Shown here piece after piece: positions 27,993-36,200 of a stretch of DNA of 64,000 nt. The position numbers and the translations under genes were made by a program. Numbering within the stretch: the first letter of the stretch is position 1; every line of letters starts with the position of its first letter. Origin of the DNA: CAVQZC01 sp963718315 (GTDB lineage Bacteria; Actinomycetota; Thermoleophilia; Gaiellales; JAICJC01); the NCBI GenBank assembly GCA_963718315.1, contig CAVQZC010000012.1:310001-374000 (forward strand). Direction: 5' to 3'. Under the pieces are notes generated by a model. That model had not been told where the DNA came from, ran no database searches, and saw only the letters and a list, made by a program, of their open reading frames with translations.

Positions 27993-28592
27993 GCACGGAT
28001 CCACAGCCGGTCGGCGTGATCGCCTGCGGGGCGCTGGCCTTGCACATCGACGCGATCGCCCGCCGGCGCGGGTGGCCGGTGGACATCCATCCGCTGCCGC
28101 CCGAGCTGCACAACCGGCCCGAGCGGATCGGGCCGCGCGTCGAGCAGATGCTCGACCAGCTCGGGGATACATACCCCCGGCTGGCCGTTGCGTACGCCGA
28201 CTGCGGCACCTACGGCGCCCTCGACGCCGTGCTCGAAGGCCGCGGGGTCGACCGCCTGCACGGCGAGCACTGCTACGACGTCTTCGGCGGCGAGGCCGTT
28301 CGCGAGGCCCTGGCTGAGGAGCCGGGCACCTACTTTCTGACCGACTTCCTGGCCCGCACGTTCGAGCGCACCGTCTGGCGCTCGCTCGGCCTCGACCGCT
28401 ACCCCGAGCTGCGCGACGACTACTTCCGCAACTACACGCGGGTGATCTGGCTGGCGCAGCGGCCAACGCCGGAGCTGCGCGCGGCCGCCGAGCGGGCTGC
28501 CGGCGATGCTGGGTCTGCCGCTGGAGGAGCGCGCGGTCGGCGAGGACGGCCTCGAGCAGGAGCTCGGGCGGCTGGTCGGGGTGGCACGGTGA
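27989..28592 (+). CDS. DUF1638 domain-containing protein, frameshifted near the end
   Basis: Start ATG 27989 overlaps the previous stop (ATGA). VGVIACGALALHIDAIARRR opens the DUF1638 domain; PPELHNRPERIGPRVEQML, LAVAYADCGTYGALDAVLEG, EHCYDVFGGEAVREAL and GTYFLTDFLARTFERTVWRS follow. The conserved cysteines in IACGA, ADCGT and EHCYD may bind metal or cobamide. A break near 28505 moves the end to 28590-28592 (AMLGLPLEERAVGEDGLEQE). Known only as a companion of corrinoid methyltransferases; its function is not established. Confidence 0.85.
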
Positions 28593-29701
28593 CCGCCATC
28601 CGCGCAGCCATGCTGCCGGCGCCGGGCACGCCGCTGCGGGTCGTCGACCTCGACCTCGACCCGCCGGGGCCGGGCGAGGTGCAGGTGCGCCTGTACGCGA
28701 GCGGCGTGTGCAGCGACGACCTGAACGTGATCGACGGCACCGTCGAGGTGCCGTGCCCGGTGGTGCCGGGCCACGAGGGGGCCGGCGTCGTCGAGGCGGT
28801 GGGCGAAGGAGTCGACGGTCTGGGCGAGGGCGACCACGTCGCTCTGAGCTGGGCGCCGTACTGCGGCACCTGCGAGCAGTGCCTGCGCGACCTGCCCCAC
28901 CTGTGCGGCACCGCCTGGCCGCTGATGCTGACCGGAGGCCTGCTCGACGGCACCACACGGCTGCAGTTCGGCGGCGCCCAGGTGCACCACTACTGCTTCA
29001 TCTCGTCCTGGGCCGAGCGCGCCGTGGTGCCTGCCCGCTCGTGCGTGCGGATCCCCCGTGACGTGCCGTTCGAGGTGGCGGCGCTGCTCGGCTGCGCCAT
29101 CACCAGCGGCGTCTGCGCCGTCTGGAGGACGGCGGAGGTGCGTCCCGGGGAGCGGGTCGCGGTGTTCGGACTCGGCGGCACCGGCCTCTCGGCGGTGCTG
29201 GGGGCGATCGCGGCGGGCGCCGGCGAGGTGGTCGCCGTCGACGCCAGGCCGATGCGCCTGGAACGAGCGCGCGAGCTGGGCGCCAGCCACGTCGTGCGGG
29301 CCGAGGGCTCACCCGAGCAGATCGCCGAGGCGGTGCGAACGGCCGCCGGCGGCGGCGTCGACTACGCCTTCGAGACGTCGGCCCGGCCGGCCAACGTCCG
29401 CGCCGCGTTTCTGTCCACCCGCGACCGCGGCGCCACCGTCATGCTCGGGATTCCGCGGGCGGACGCAGAGGTCGTGCTCCCCGCCCTCTCGATCCCGCGC
29501 ATGGAGCGGCGGATCCTGGGCTCGATCTACGGATCTGCCCGGCCCGACCGCGACTTCCCGCTGATCCTCGACGCCTACCGCCGCGGACGGCTGCCGCTCG
29601 ACCGGCTGATCTCCCACCGGCTGCCGCTGGAGATGGCCGGCGACGCGATGGACGCGGTGCGCTCCGGAGAGGCCGCGCGGGTGGTGCTGGAGCTGGGATG
29701 A
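28589..29701 (+). CDS. Zinc-dependent alcohol dehydrogenase (MDR family)
   Basis: Intact 370 residues from GTG 28589 (GTGA overlap). Catalytic zinc ligands: Cys in YASGVCSDDLNVIDG and the GHEGAGVVEAVGEG region. The structural zinc is bound by the four cysteines in YCGTCEQCLRDLPHLC. NAD-binding: VFGLGGTGLSAVLGAIAAGA then VVAVDARPMRLERARELGA. The C-terminus GEAARVVLEL is typical. Layout resembles class III enzymes and mycothiol-dependent formaldehyde dehydrogenases, so oxidation of a formaldehyde-thiol adduct is plausible given the GFA-family neighbour; this is inference. Confidence 0.88.
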   Translation: MTAIRAAMLPAPGTPLRVVDLDLDPPGPGEVQVRLYASGVCSDDLNVIDGTVEVPCPVVPGHEGAGVVEAVGEGVDGLGEGDHVALSWAPYCGTCEQCLRDLPHLCGTAWPLMLTGGLLDGTTRLQFGGAQVHHYCFISSWAERAVVPARSCVRIPRDVPFEVAALLGCAITSGVCAVWRTAEVRPGERVAVFGLGGTGLSAVLGAIAAGAGEVVAVDARPMRLERARELGASHVVRAEGSPEQIAEAVRTAAGGGVDYAFETSARPANVRAAFLSTRDRGATVMLGIPRADAEVVLPALSIPRMERRILGSIYGSARPDRDFPLILDAYRRGRLPLDRLISHRLPLEMAGDAMDAVRSGEAARVVLELG

Positions 29702-30120
29702 CCACGTCGAGCGGCCACTGCCTCTGCGGCGCCGTGCGCTACGAGGTACGGGGGCCGCTCCGCGGCATCGTCATCTGCCACTGCGAGGAGTGCCGCCGCT
29801 GGCACGGAGGCGTGTGCGCGGCCAGCGCCGCCCGCCGTGAGCACCTGGTGCTGCTCGCGGACGAGCAGCTGCGGTGGATCGACAGCCCCGCGAGCGAGTC
29901 GAACGCGCGCCGCGGCTTCTGCGGCGCCTGTGGATCCAGCCTGTTCTGGGACGCACCGGACAGGCCGACCGTCTCGATCGCCGCCGGCACCCTCGACCAG
30001 CCGACCGGGCTGCAGGTGATCGCTCACGTCCACACGGCCACGCCGGCCGACTGGGACGTTCTCCCGGAGGACGGGTTGCCCCGCCACCCCGGGGGAGGTC
30101 GAACGCCTCCCCCGGAGTGA
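29698..30120 (+). CDS. GFA-family (glutathione-dependent formaldehyde-activating enzyme / CENP-V) protein
   Basis: 140 residues, start ATGA-overlapping the dehydrogenase. The zinc cysteine sets of the family are present: GHCLCGAVRYEVRG, CHCEECRRWHGG and FCGACGSSLFWD. HVHTATPADWDVLPEDGLPR ends the domain. GFA proteins were proposed to form S-hydroxymethyl-thiol adducts, though many members have other roles. As the last gene of the demethylation operon it may help detoxify or channel formaldehyde. The codons before the stop form a strong hairpin (30089-30115). Confidence 0.88.
   Translation: MTTSSGHCLCGAVRYEVRGPLRGIVICHCEECRRWHGGVCAASAARREHLVLLADEQLRWIDSPASESNARRGFCGACGSSLFWDAPDRPTVSIAAGTLDQPTGLQVIAHVHTATPADWDVLPEDGLPRHPGGGRTPPPE
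30089..30115 (+). terminator. GC-rich hairpin at the operon end
   Basis: CCGGGGGAGG-TCGAACG-CCTCCCCCGG is a perfect 10-bp stem with a 7-nt loop, ending 2 bp before the GFA stop codon. There is no U-tract. It lies between convergent transcripts, so it could stop both the demethylation operon and the S53 peptidase mRNA. Confidence 0.5.
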
Positions 30121-30132
30121 CGCGGCCTGGTC

Positions 30133-32076
30133 CTAGCCTGCTCGGTTCAGGAGCGAGAAGAACGCTGCGGCTCTCGGCGTCCCGTTACCGGTGACGTCGT
30201 CGAAGCCGGGCGTCGTCTGCAGTGTCTGCGTGAAGTTGAAGAGGCGAAGCGTCGGGAACGTTCCGTCGTTCGCGTTCACACCGTTGACGTAGTCGACGCG
30301 GATCGTCGCCATCCGATGGCGAGGCGACACGACATCGTTGTACGCCTGCGTGCCCGAGATGGAGTACAGCGCCGGGTTGGCGAACCCGTGCCGCACGCCG
30401 CCCTGGGCATCGGCGACGGCCATCAGACCGGCGAACAGCGGAGACGACAGGCTGGTGCCGCCGATCCGGTACTCGTCGTAGTGGACGCCGTTCGGGAACT
30501 GCTGCGTCTGGCCGACCAGCATGCCCGTCGTCGGGTCGCCCACCATGGCCACGTCGGGCTCGACGCGCCCACCCTGGGCCAGTCCGTCGCTGCCGAAGTA
30601 CATGGACAGCGAGTCGGGCACGACGCCCTTCTGGTACCAGGGCTCCGGGAAGACGGTGCTGGTGCCGCCACCGCCGCCGTAGACCCACGACCGCGGAGCG
30701 CCGGGATACGGAGACCACGAGTTGTTCACGAGGAACGACTTGCCCGTGCCCCAGCCGGTCTCGAACAGCCGGTTGTCGTCCTTGCCGACGCCCAGGCTGG
30801 TGCCGCCGACCGCGGTGACGAACGGGTCGTCGCCGGGGAAGTCGGCCTGCCTGCTGCCGATGGTCGACACCTCGTCGCCGTTGTCGCCGGACGAGTAGTA
30901 GATGCCGATCCCCTTCAGGCCCGCCTGCACGAACAGCTGATCGAACGCGTCGATGGTGCTCGCGTCGGTCACCTCGCCCAGGTTGCCCCAGGAGTTGGAG
31001 ATGATCTGAGCCCGGTTGGTGTCGACGATCTTGTGCAGCGCATTCAGCAGGGCGTTGTCGAAGCAGCTCCTGCCGCCCGAGTAGACGACGTTCGCCGCCG
31101 GAGCCATCGCGTGGATGGCCTCGAGGTCGAGCGTCTGCTCGCCGTACCAGTCACCGCACAGCCGCCCGTTCTGCTTGGCGCTGAGGTTGGCCGGGCTGAT
31201 GTCCGTGTACTGACCGGCCGCGAAGGGGGCGACCCCGTGGCGGCTGGAGTACGTGTTTGCATCGGCCAGCTCGGTCGGCGAGTCGTACGCGTCGACGAAT
31301 GCGACCGTCGCGCCGGCTCCGTCCCAGCCGCTGCGCGGTGCACCGAGGCCGTAGGCGCCGCGGAGCTGCGCCGGGTCATAGCCGCAAGGCGCGTATGGCT
31401 GGGTCTGTCCGAACGCCTTCGGCAGCGTGGTGGCCATCTTCTGGCCCCAGAATGCCGAGCATGGGTGCGCGTTGTGGAAGCCCGGAGACGGCGGAGCCGA
31501 CGGGATGGCGCTCGGCCGCATCAAGGTTGCCTCGCTGAGGCCGCCAACCGAGGCGATCGAGCCGGCCAGGGAGGCCGGCACCGAGATCGGCGTCGAGACT
31601 GCCTGGCGCGTCGCGCCGCGATAGCGGTAGTTGACGAGGTGAGTGGCGAAGGCTCGCTCGGCGGCCGACGCCGTGCCGCTGGCGTTCACCCAGGTGCGGT
31701 TCGACGCGACCGAGGTCACGCGGAGCCCCTGGGAGCGAAGCCACGACGACAGGCGGGAGACCTGGGCCGCTGTCGGGGCGAAGCGGGTCGTGAACTGTGC
31801 ATTCGTGAGATACCGGCCGTAGCCGGCGCTGCCCGGGGTCGACACCTGCCGCAGCAGGGTGGTCGCCGCCGAGAAGTTACGCATCCGCAGATAGACCGTC
31901 AGATCGACGTTGCGACCGGCGGGCACTGCCGATTGCACAGACGCGGACGCCGTCCACGCCGGCCGGGTTCCGTGCAAGACGGTCCGGCCCGATGCGGCCC
32001 CTGCCGGCCCGGCGGCGACGGCCGCAAGGCCTATCACCAGCACGCCGGCAGCGGCTCCAAAGCGAAGCTTTCGCAC
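30133..32076 (-). CDS. Secreted S53 family (sedolisin/kumamolisin) serine peptidase
   Basis: 647 residues. I choose GTG 32076, 4 nt after GGAGGACAT. The signal peptide is RKLRFGAAAGVLVIGLAAVA then AGPAGAASG. An activation prodomain follows (LRMRNFSAATTLLRQVSTPG, GYGRYLTNAQFTTRFAPT). In the catalytic domain, the Glu and Asp are in EQTLDLEAIHAMAP, the oxyanion-hole Asp is near IISNSWGNLGEVTDA, and the nucleophile Ser is in RIGGTSLSSPLFAGLMAVAD. DYVNGVNANDG near the end fits the calcium site. These peptidases work at acidic pH outside the cell. Intact gene. Confidence 0.92.
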   Translation of the reverse strand: MRKLRFGAAAGVLVIGLAAVAAGPAGAASGRTVLHGTRPAWTASASVQSAVPAGRNVDLTVYLRMRNFSAATTLLRQVSTPGSAGYGRYLTNAQFTTRFAPTAAQVSRLSSWLRSQGLRVTSVASNRTWVNASGTASAAERAFATHLVNYRYRGATRQAVSTPISVPASLAGSIASVGGLSEATLMRPSAIPSAPPSPGFHNAHPCSAFWGQKMATTLPKAFGQTQPYAPCGYDPAQLRGAYGLGAPRSGWDGAGATVAFVDAYDSPTELADANTYSSRHGVAPFAAGQYTDISPANLSAKQNGRLCGDWYGEQTLDLEAIHAMAPAANVVYSGGRSCFDNALLNALHKIVDTNRAQIISNSWGNLGEVTDASTIDAFDQLFVQAGLKGIGIYYSSGDNGDEVSTIGSRQADFPGDDPFVTAVGGTSLGVGKDDNRLFETGWGTGKSFLVNNSWSPYPGAPRSWVYGGGGGTSTVFPEPWYQKGVVPDSLSMYFGSDGLAQGGRVEPDVAMVGDPTTGMLVGQTQQFPNGVHYDEYRIGGTSLSSPLFAGLMAVADAQGGVRHGFANPALYSISGTQAYNDVVSPRHRMATIRVDYVNGVNANDGTFPTLRLFNFTQTLQTTPGFDDVTGNGTPRAAAFFSLLNRAG

Positions 32077-32147
32077 ATGTCCTCCTTCGGGGAGTGGTCC
32101 GGACCCCATGTCCGTCGGACCACCGGTACGGTGGTACCGGCACCTGG

Positions 32148-32175
32148 GTTATACGTGTCCCGGCCGCGAAGTCAA
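32148..32175 (-). promoter_or_regulatory. Promoter of the S53 peptidase gene
   Basis: On the minus strand TTGACT (32175-32170), 16 bp, then TATAAC (32153-32148): a near-consensus sigma-70-type promoter. It predicts a ~65-nt leader before GTG 32076; the leader contains short palindromes around CCACCG-TAC-CGGTGG and GGTCCGGACC that might regulate or fold. Confidence 0.6.
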
Positions 32176-32209
32176 CGGGTAGGAGCCGGCATCCCGGCTG
32201 TGTAGCGAC

Positions 32210-32737
32210 TCACTCGGCGGTCAGAAGCCCGACCACCTGAAACCACGGCGGCTCGGGCTCCGGGTTCTCCTCGATCCGCATGCCCAGGCGGCGCATGACG
32301 CCCATCGAAGCGTGGTTCGTCCGCTCGGTAGTGGCAACGACCCGGGCCAGCCGCAGGTCGTCCAGCGCGTGGCGGGCCAGCGCGGCCGCTGCCTCGGCCG
32401 CGATCCCTTGCCGCCGGTGCTCCTCGGCGACCATGTAGAACAGCCCCACCTCGGGCGTGTAGCGGGTGCTCCGCCCGGGCCACGAGGGCAAGAGGGCGAA
32501 CGGGCCTAGCGACGGCACCAGGCCAACCAGGCCGACCAGCTGACCGGACGAGCGCAGAACAACCGCCCGTTCGCCGTATGGAGGCTGCCGCAGCTCGGCC
32601 AGCTGCTCGTAGGCAAGGGCGGTCCAGCGCACCCACCGGTCGCTCAGCCCGGCCAGCGCGGCGACGGCCGGAGCGTCACGCTCGGTCAGCTCTCGGATCA
32701 GCAGCCTTGCCGTCTCGATCGGCGGAATCCGCACCAC
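32210..32737 (-). CDS. GNAT family N-acetyltransferase (RimJ/RimL type)
   Basis: 175 residues, intact. IETARLLIRELTERDAPAVA is the RimJ/RimL-like start. VGLVGLVPS, PEVGLFYMVAEEHRRQGIAA (acetyl-CoA-binding loop RRQGIA) and RVVATTERTNHASMGVMRRL followed by GMR complete motifs A and B. Two in-frame GTG codons (32737, 32734) can serve as start. It is divergent from the histidine kinase gene with a 26-bp gap. The acceptor is unknown. Confidence 0.85.
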   Translation of the reverse strand: MVRIPPIETARLLIRELTERDAPAVAALAGLSDRWVRWTALAYEQLAELRQPPYGERAVVLRSSGQLVGLVGLVPSLGPFALLPSWPGRSTRYTPEVGLFYMVAEEHRRQGIAAEAAAALARHALDDLRLARVVATTERTNHASMGVMRRLGMRIEENPEPEPPWFQVVGLLTAE

Positions 32738-32763
32738 CCGACACTAGATCGTCCACGCCCCGC

Positions 32764-33943
32764 ATGTACGGCGGTGGTAACGTCGAGAACGTGCAAGATC
32801 GGGCATTCCGCTGGCTTGTCCAGGGCCACCGCCTCGAATACGCCTGGGTGGTCTTCGCGATCATCAACCTGGCGGCGATGTTCGTCATCATCCACCTGCG
32901 GGTCGGCCATGGAATGGAGACAGTCCCGTTCCACTTCGTGTACATCAGCTTCGCCCTCATGTACGGCTTCCGTCAGTGGCCGCGCCAGGGGACCGTGGTG
33001 GGCGTCATCTTCGTGATGGCGACGACGGGGTTTGTGACGCTGATCGGGATCGTCGACGGCTGGGAGGACGCCCCGGAGTTCAGCGAGGTGCCGCTGATGT
33101 CGCTGATGTTCATGGCGATGGCCTACCACGTCCGCAGGCGCCAGGAGGCCGTTGCCGTCGCCCAGAGGCTGGCGGCCGAGCGGCAGCGCGACCTCAAGCG
33201 CAAGTCGCAGTTCGTGTCGGACGCGTCCCACGAGCTGCTGACCCCGATCACCATCGGGCGCGGCCACCTCGACGTGATCATGCACGAGCCCGACCTGTCT
33301 CGCACCGAGATGGAGGAGCTGTGCTCGGTCGTGATCGGCGAGCTCGACCGCATGAGCCGGGTGATCAACCACCTGATGCTGCTGGAGAGCACCGGCAGCT
33401 CGGGCAAGCAGGATGTCAGCACGGTTGACGCGGACGAGCTGGTGGGCACCGTGTTCAACCGCTGGTCGGTCGCCGTGGAGCGTCGATGGTCGCTCGGCGA
33501 CCTGGCCCGGGGGACGGTCGAGCTCGACGTCGACCAGGTCACGCTGGCGCTCGACGCGCTGATCGAGAACGCGGTCCAGCACACGGTGCCGGGCGGCAAG
33601 ATCACGATCTCGTCGCACGCGGATGGTTCGCTGCTCGCCATCACCGTCGCTGACAACGGCCGCGGGATCCCGCCCGACGATCTGCCGCGGATCTTCGACC
33701 GCTTCTACCGCACCGACCGGGCGCGGAACCGCCGGCACGGCGGGGCCGGGCTTGGCCTCGCGATCGTGAAGGCGATCGCGGAGGCCAACGGCGGGCTCGG
33801 TGTCGGTCAGCAGCGCGCTCGGCGTCGGCACCAGCTTCGAGCTGAAGCTGGAGGGCCTGAGGCCGGGATCAGCAGGGCACCAGGCGGTAGCCCCCGCCGC
33901 GGACGGTCTCGATCACCGCCTCGGACTCGAGCTTACGCCGTAG
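32764..33943 (+). CDS. Sensor histidine kinase (HisKA/HATPase), frameshifted near the 3' end
   Basis: Start ATG 32764 or, just as likely, GTG 32791 (VQDRAFRWLVQGHRLEY). Four membrane helices cover residues ~20-125 (VVFAIINLAAMFVIIHLRVG; GTVVGVIFVMATTGFVTLIG). HisKA: FVSDASHELLTPITIGRGHL with the phospho-His. HATPase: N box LIENAVQHTVPG, G1 VADNGRGIPPDDL, F box IFDRFYR and G2 GGAGLGLAIVKAIAEANGG. A break near 33798 restores SALGVGTSFELKLEGL. The restored frame stays open to 33941-33943, overlapping the convergent regulator, so the real stop may be earlier. Pairs with the response regulator next door. Confidence 0.85.
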
Positions 33944-34537
33944 CCGCGCCACGTAGACGTCGACCACGTTCGAGCGCGGGTCGAACTGGTAGTCCCAGAC
34001 GGCGTTGAGGATCCGCTCGCGCGATACGACCTCGTCGCGCGACCGCACCAGGTACTCGAGCAGCGCGTACTCGCGCTCGGAAAGGTGCACGACCCGGCCG
34101 TCCCGGCCCGAGATCGACCGCGTTCGCCCGTCGAGCGCAAGCGCAGGGGCATCCATCGCCCCCCGGCGGACCGGGCCGGCCCCGGCACGCAGGAGCACCC
34201 GCACCCGTGCCAGAAGCTCGTCGAGCGCGAACGGCTTTGCCAGGTAGTCCCGGGCACCGGCGTCCAGGGCCTCGACCTTGCTCGCCACTCCGGTGCGGGC
34301 AGAGAGCACCAGCACCGGCAGCTCGGCGTTCTGCTGCACCGCGTGGCGCAGCACCGCCAGACCGTCGAGCCCCGGCAGCATCAGGTCGAGGATCATCAGG
34401 TCGCAGGGCTCATTGCCGAGGTGCTCGACGGCCTCGTGGCCGTCGGCTGCGATCGACGTCGTGTAGCCCTCGGCCCGCAGCCCGCGGCTGACAAAGCGCG
34501 CGATGAGGTGCTCGTCTTCGACGAGGAGGATCCGCAC
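33869..34537 (-). CDS. OmpR/PhoB-family response regulator
   Basis: Intact 222 residues from GTG 34537. Receiver: MRILLVEDEHLIARFVSRGL with acidic pocket, phospho-Asp in CDLMILDLMLPGLDGLAVL, Thr/Ser region VLSARTGVASKVEALDAGA, and Lys in RDYLAKPF. The winged-helix domain ends with LSEREYALLEYLVRSRDEVV, ILNAVWDYQFDPRSNVVDVY and GGGYRLVPC. It is convergent with the kinase gene and presumably phosphorylated by it. A TACT-type -10 (CATACT, 34549-34544) six bases upstream suggests a leaderless mRNA. Confidence 0.92.
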   Translation of the reverse strand: MRILLVEDEHLIARFVSRGLRAEGYTTSIAADGHEAVEHLGNEPCDLMILDLMLPGLDGLAVLRHAVQQNAELPVLVLSARTGVASKVEALDAGARDYLAKPFALDELLARVRVLLRAGAGPVRRGAMDAPALALDGRTRSISGRDGRVVHLSEREYALLEYLVRSRDEVVSRERILNAVWDYQFDPRSNVVDVYVARLRRKLESEAVIETVRGGGYRLVPC

Positions 34538-34617
34538 GGATCCAGTATGGCACGCCCGGCGCGCCTTGACCGAACCTGCTGCACGATGACAGCTGGATTA
34601 CAGCTCGTTGACTTGCA

Positions 34618-35346
34618 ATGCGGCGTTCACCAGCATCCCCCTCGGTCGCCCCGCGCGCCACGTGTCCACCCCTACCACGGAGGCTCCCGATCAGCTACGG
34701 ACAGCGCATCGCAGCAGTTTTCGTGGGCCTCGCGCTCAGCATCGGGCTGATCGCCTGGTACATCGTCGGGTACGTCTGGACGCTCCCGCCGACGGTGACT
34801 ATCTCGAACACACCCGGCAGTGCGAACCTCACGGTGCAGACGGTTGCCAGTTACGGCCACGCGCCACATCCAGACTGGGTGACCTACCTGGTCCAGAACA
34901 AGCAGGACCAGTGGGTGCACAGCACGGTCTGGCAGGTTCCTGCGAACTCCATCATTCACGTCACCGTCCTGCAATACGACGGTGCCTCCGGCCTTCGCAA
35001 TCCGTTCCTCTCCCAGCCTCGCGGCGTCGTCGGCGGCGTCATGAGCGTCAACGGCAAGCTCCTCCACGTCCTGCCGGACGCCCTCGCGTCTCACACGTTC
35101 AGCATCCCCGACCTGGGTGTCAGCGTGCCGCTGAAGGGGGTTGGCGACAACGCGCCGAACCAGTGCGCTGTCACGCCGTGCACCCTGTCGCAGGCGCACG
35201 TGACGGTCAAGTTCGCGTTCCGCACCGGCAAGAAGGGCTGGTACCGGTGGCAGTGCTTCGTCCCCTGCGCCGCCGGCTGGATCTTCGGCAACGGCGGTCC
35301 GATGCAGACCGTCGGCTGGATGGACGGCTACCTGAAGGTGGTCTGA
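34618..35346 (+). CDS. Membrane-anchored cupredoxin-like protein
   Basis: 242 residues. An N-terminal anchor (AAVFVGLALSIGLIAWYIVG) precedes an extracytoplasmic beta domain with COX2-like order: SHTFSIPDLGVSVPL, then FRTGKKGWYRWQCFVPCAAG and a late GPMQTVGWMDGYLKVV. His plus Cys-x3-Cys and Met recall CuA or blue-copper ligands, but the CuA Glu and second His are not in their usual places. It lies 1 bp before the oxidase subunit II gene, so an electron carrier or copper donor for that enzyme is plausible. The start could also be downstream of ATG 34618. Confidence 0.7.
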   Translation: MRRSPASPSVAPRATCPPLPRRLPISYGQRIAAVFVGLALSIGLIAWYIVGYVWTLPPTVTISNTPGSANLTVQTVASYGHAPHPDWVTYLVQNKQDQWVHSTVWQVPANSIIHVTVLQYDGASGLRNPFLSQPRGVVGGVMSVNGKLLHVLPDALASHTFSIPDLGVSVPLKGVGDNAPNQCAVTPCTLSQAHVTVKFAFRTGKKGWYRWQCFVPCAAGWIFGNGGPMQTVGWMDGYLKVV

Positions 35347-35347
35347 G

Positions 35348-36200
35348 ATGGACGACCGACGAATGCTGACCCGCATCGGAATCGTGTGGGCCGTCCTCAG
35401 CGTGATCGGGATCCTCGGCGTGATCTTCCTGCTGGGACCGCACATGCCGCCGGGACGGGAGAGCCACAACGCCGCCGACCAGACCCCGGTGAACATCCTG
35501 CTGTCGGTGATCATGACGCCGATCGTGATGCTGGTCTGGGTGGTCTTCGGCTACTCGATGCTGAACTTCCGCCAGCGCGGCGAGCAGATCGAGGACGGCG
35601 CGCCGATCAGGGGCAACTCGACCATCCAGGTCGGATGGGTGTCCGTCGACCGCGACCATCGTCCTCTTCCTGGCCGCGATCGGCACGTACGAGCTGGTCG
35701 AGATCGGTAGCACCGCTTCGGGCGCCGGCGCCGCCGGCGGGCAGGGACCGACGCCGATCTCCGCGCCCACCGACCACCCGCTGCAGGTGCAGGTGATCGC
35801 CCAGCAGTGGCAGTTCACGTACCGCTACCCGCAGTACGGCGGGATCGAGACGTTCTCGCTGGTGCTTCCGGTCAACCGCACCGTCCAGTTCAACGTCACG
35901 TCGCTCGACGTGATCCATTCCTTCTGGGCGTACCAGCTCGGGGTGAAGGCCGACGCGGTGCCCGGCGCGAACAACATCGCGTTCGTGCGCACCAAGGAGA
36001 CGAAGAGCTTCGAGATCCGCTGCGCCGAGCTGTGCGGCCTGTGGCACGGCTACATGTCCGCGCGCGGGCAGGTCGTGTCTCGGATGCCAAGTTCGCGGCC
36101 TGGATCCAGAGCCCAGCAGGTGCTCAACGCACCGGCGATGCACTACGTGCCGCCGTATCGCAACATCTATTTCCCACAACCCTACGGGAGGGCTGGATGA
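35348..36200 (+). CDS. ctaC: Cytochrome c oxidase subunit II (CuA)
   Basis: Two N-terminal membrane helices (GIVWAVLSVIGILGVIFLLG; LLSVIMTPIVMLVWVVFGYS) and a CuA domain. PLQVQVIAQQWQFTYRYPQY is the aromatic patch; CuA ligands are His in DVIHSFWAYQLG and Cys, Glu, Cys, His, Met in CAELCGLWHGYM. There is no C-terminal cytochrome c domain. Breaks: one near 35640 (VGWV / STATIVLFLAAIG) and a compensating pair between 36080 and 36115. The end VLNAPAMHYVPPYRNIYFPQ is unusual, and the stop overlaps ctaD as ATGA. Confidence 0.9.

Noticed and set aside
32080..32147. A riboswitch in the S53 peptidase leader
   Set aside because: Short palindromes are present, but the ~65-nt leader has no pattern I recognise as a known riboswitch class.
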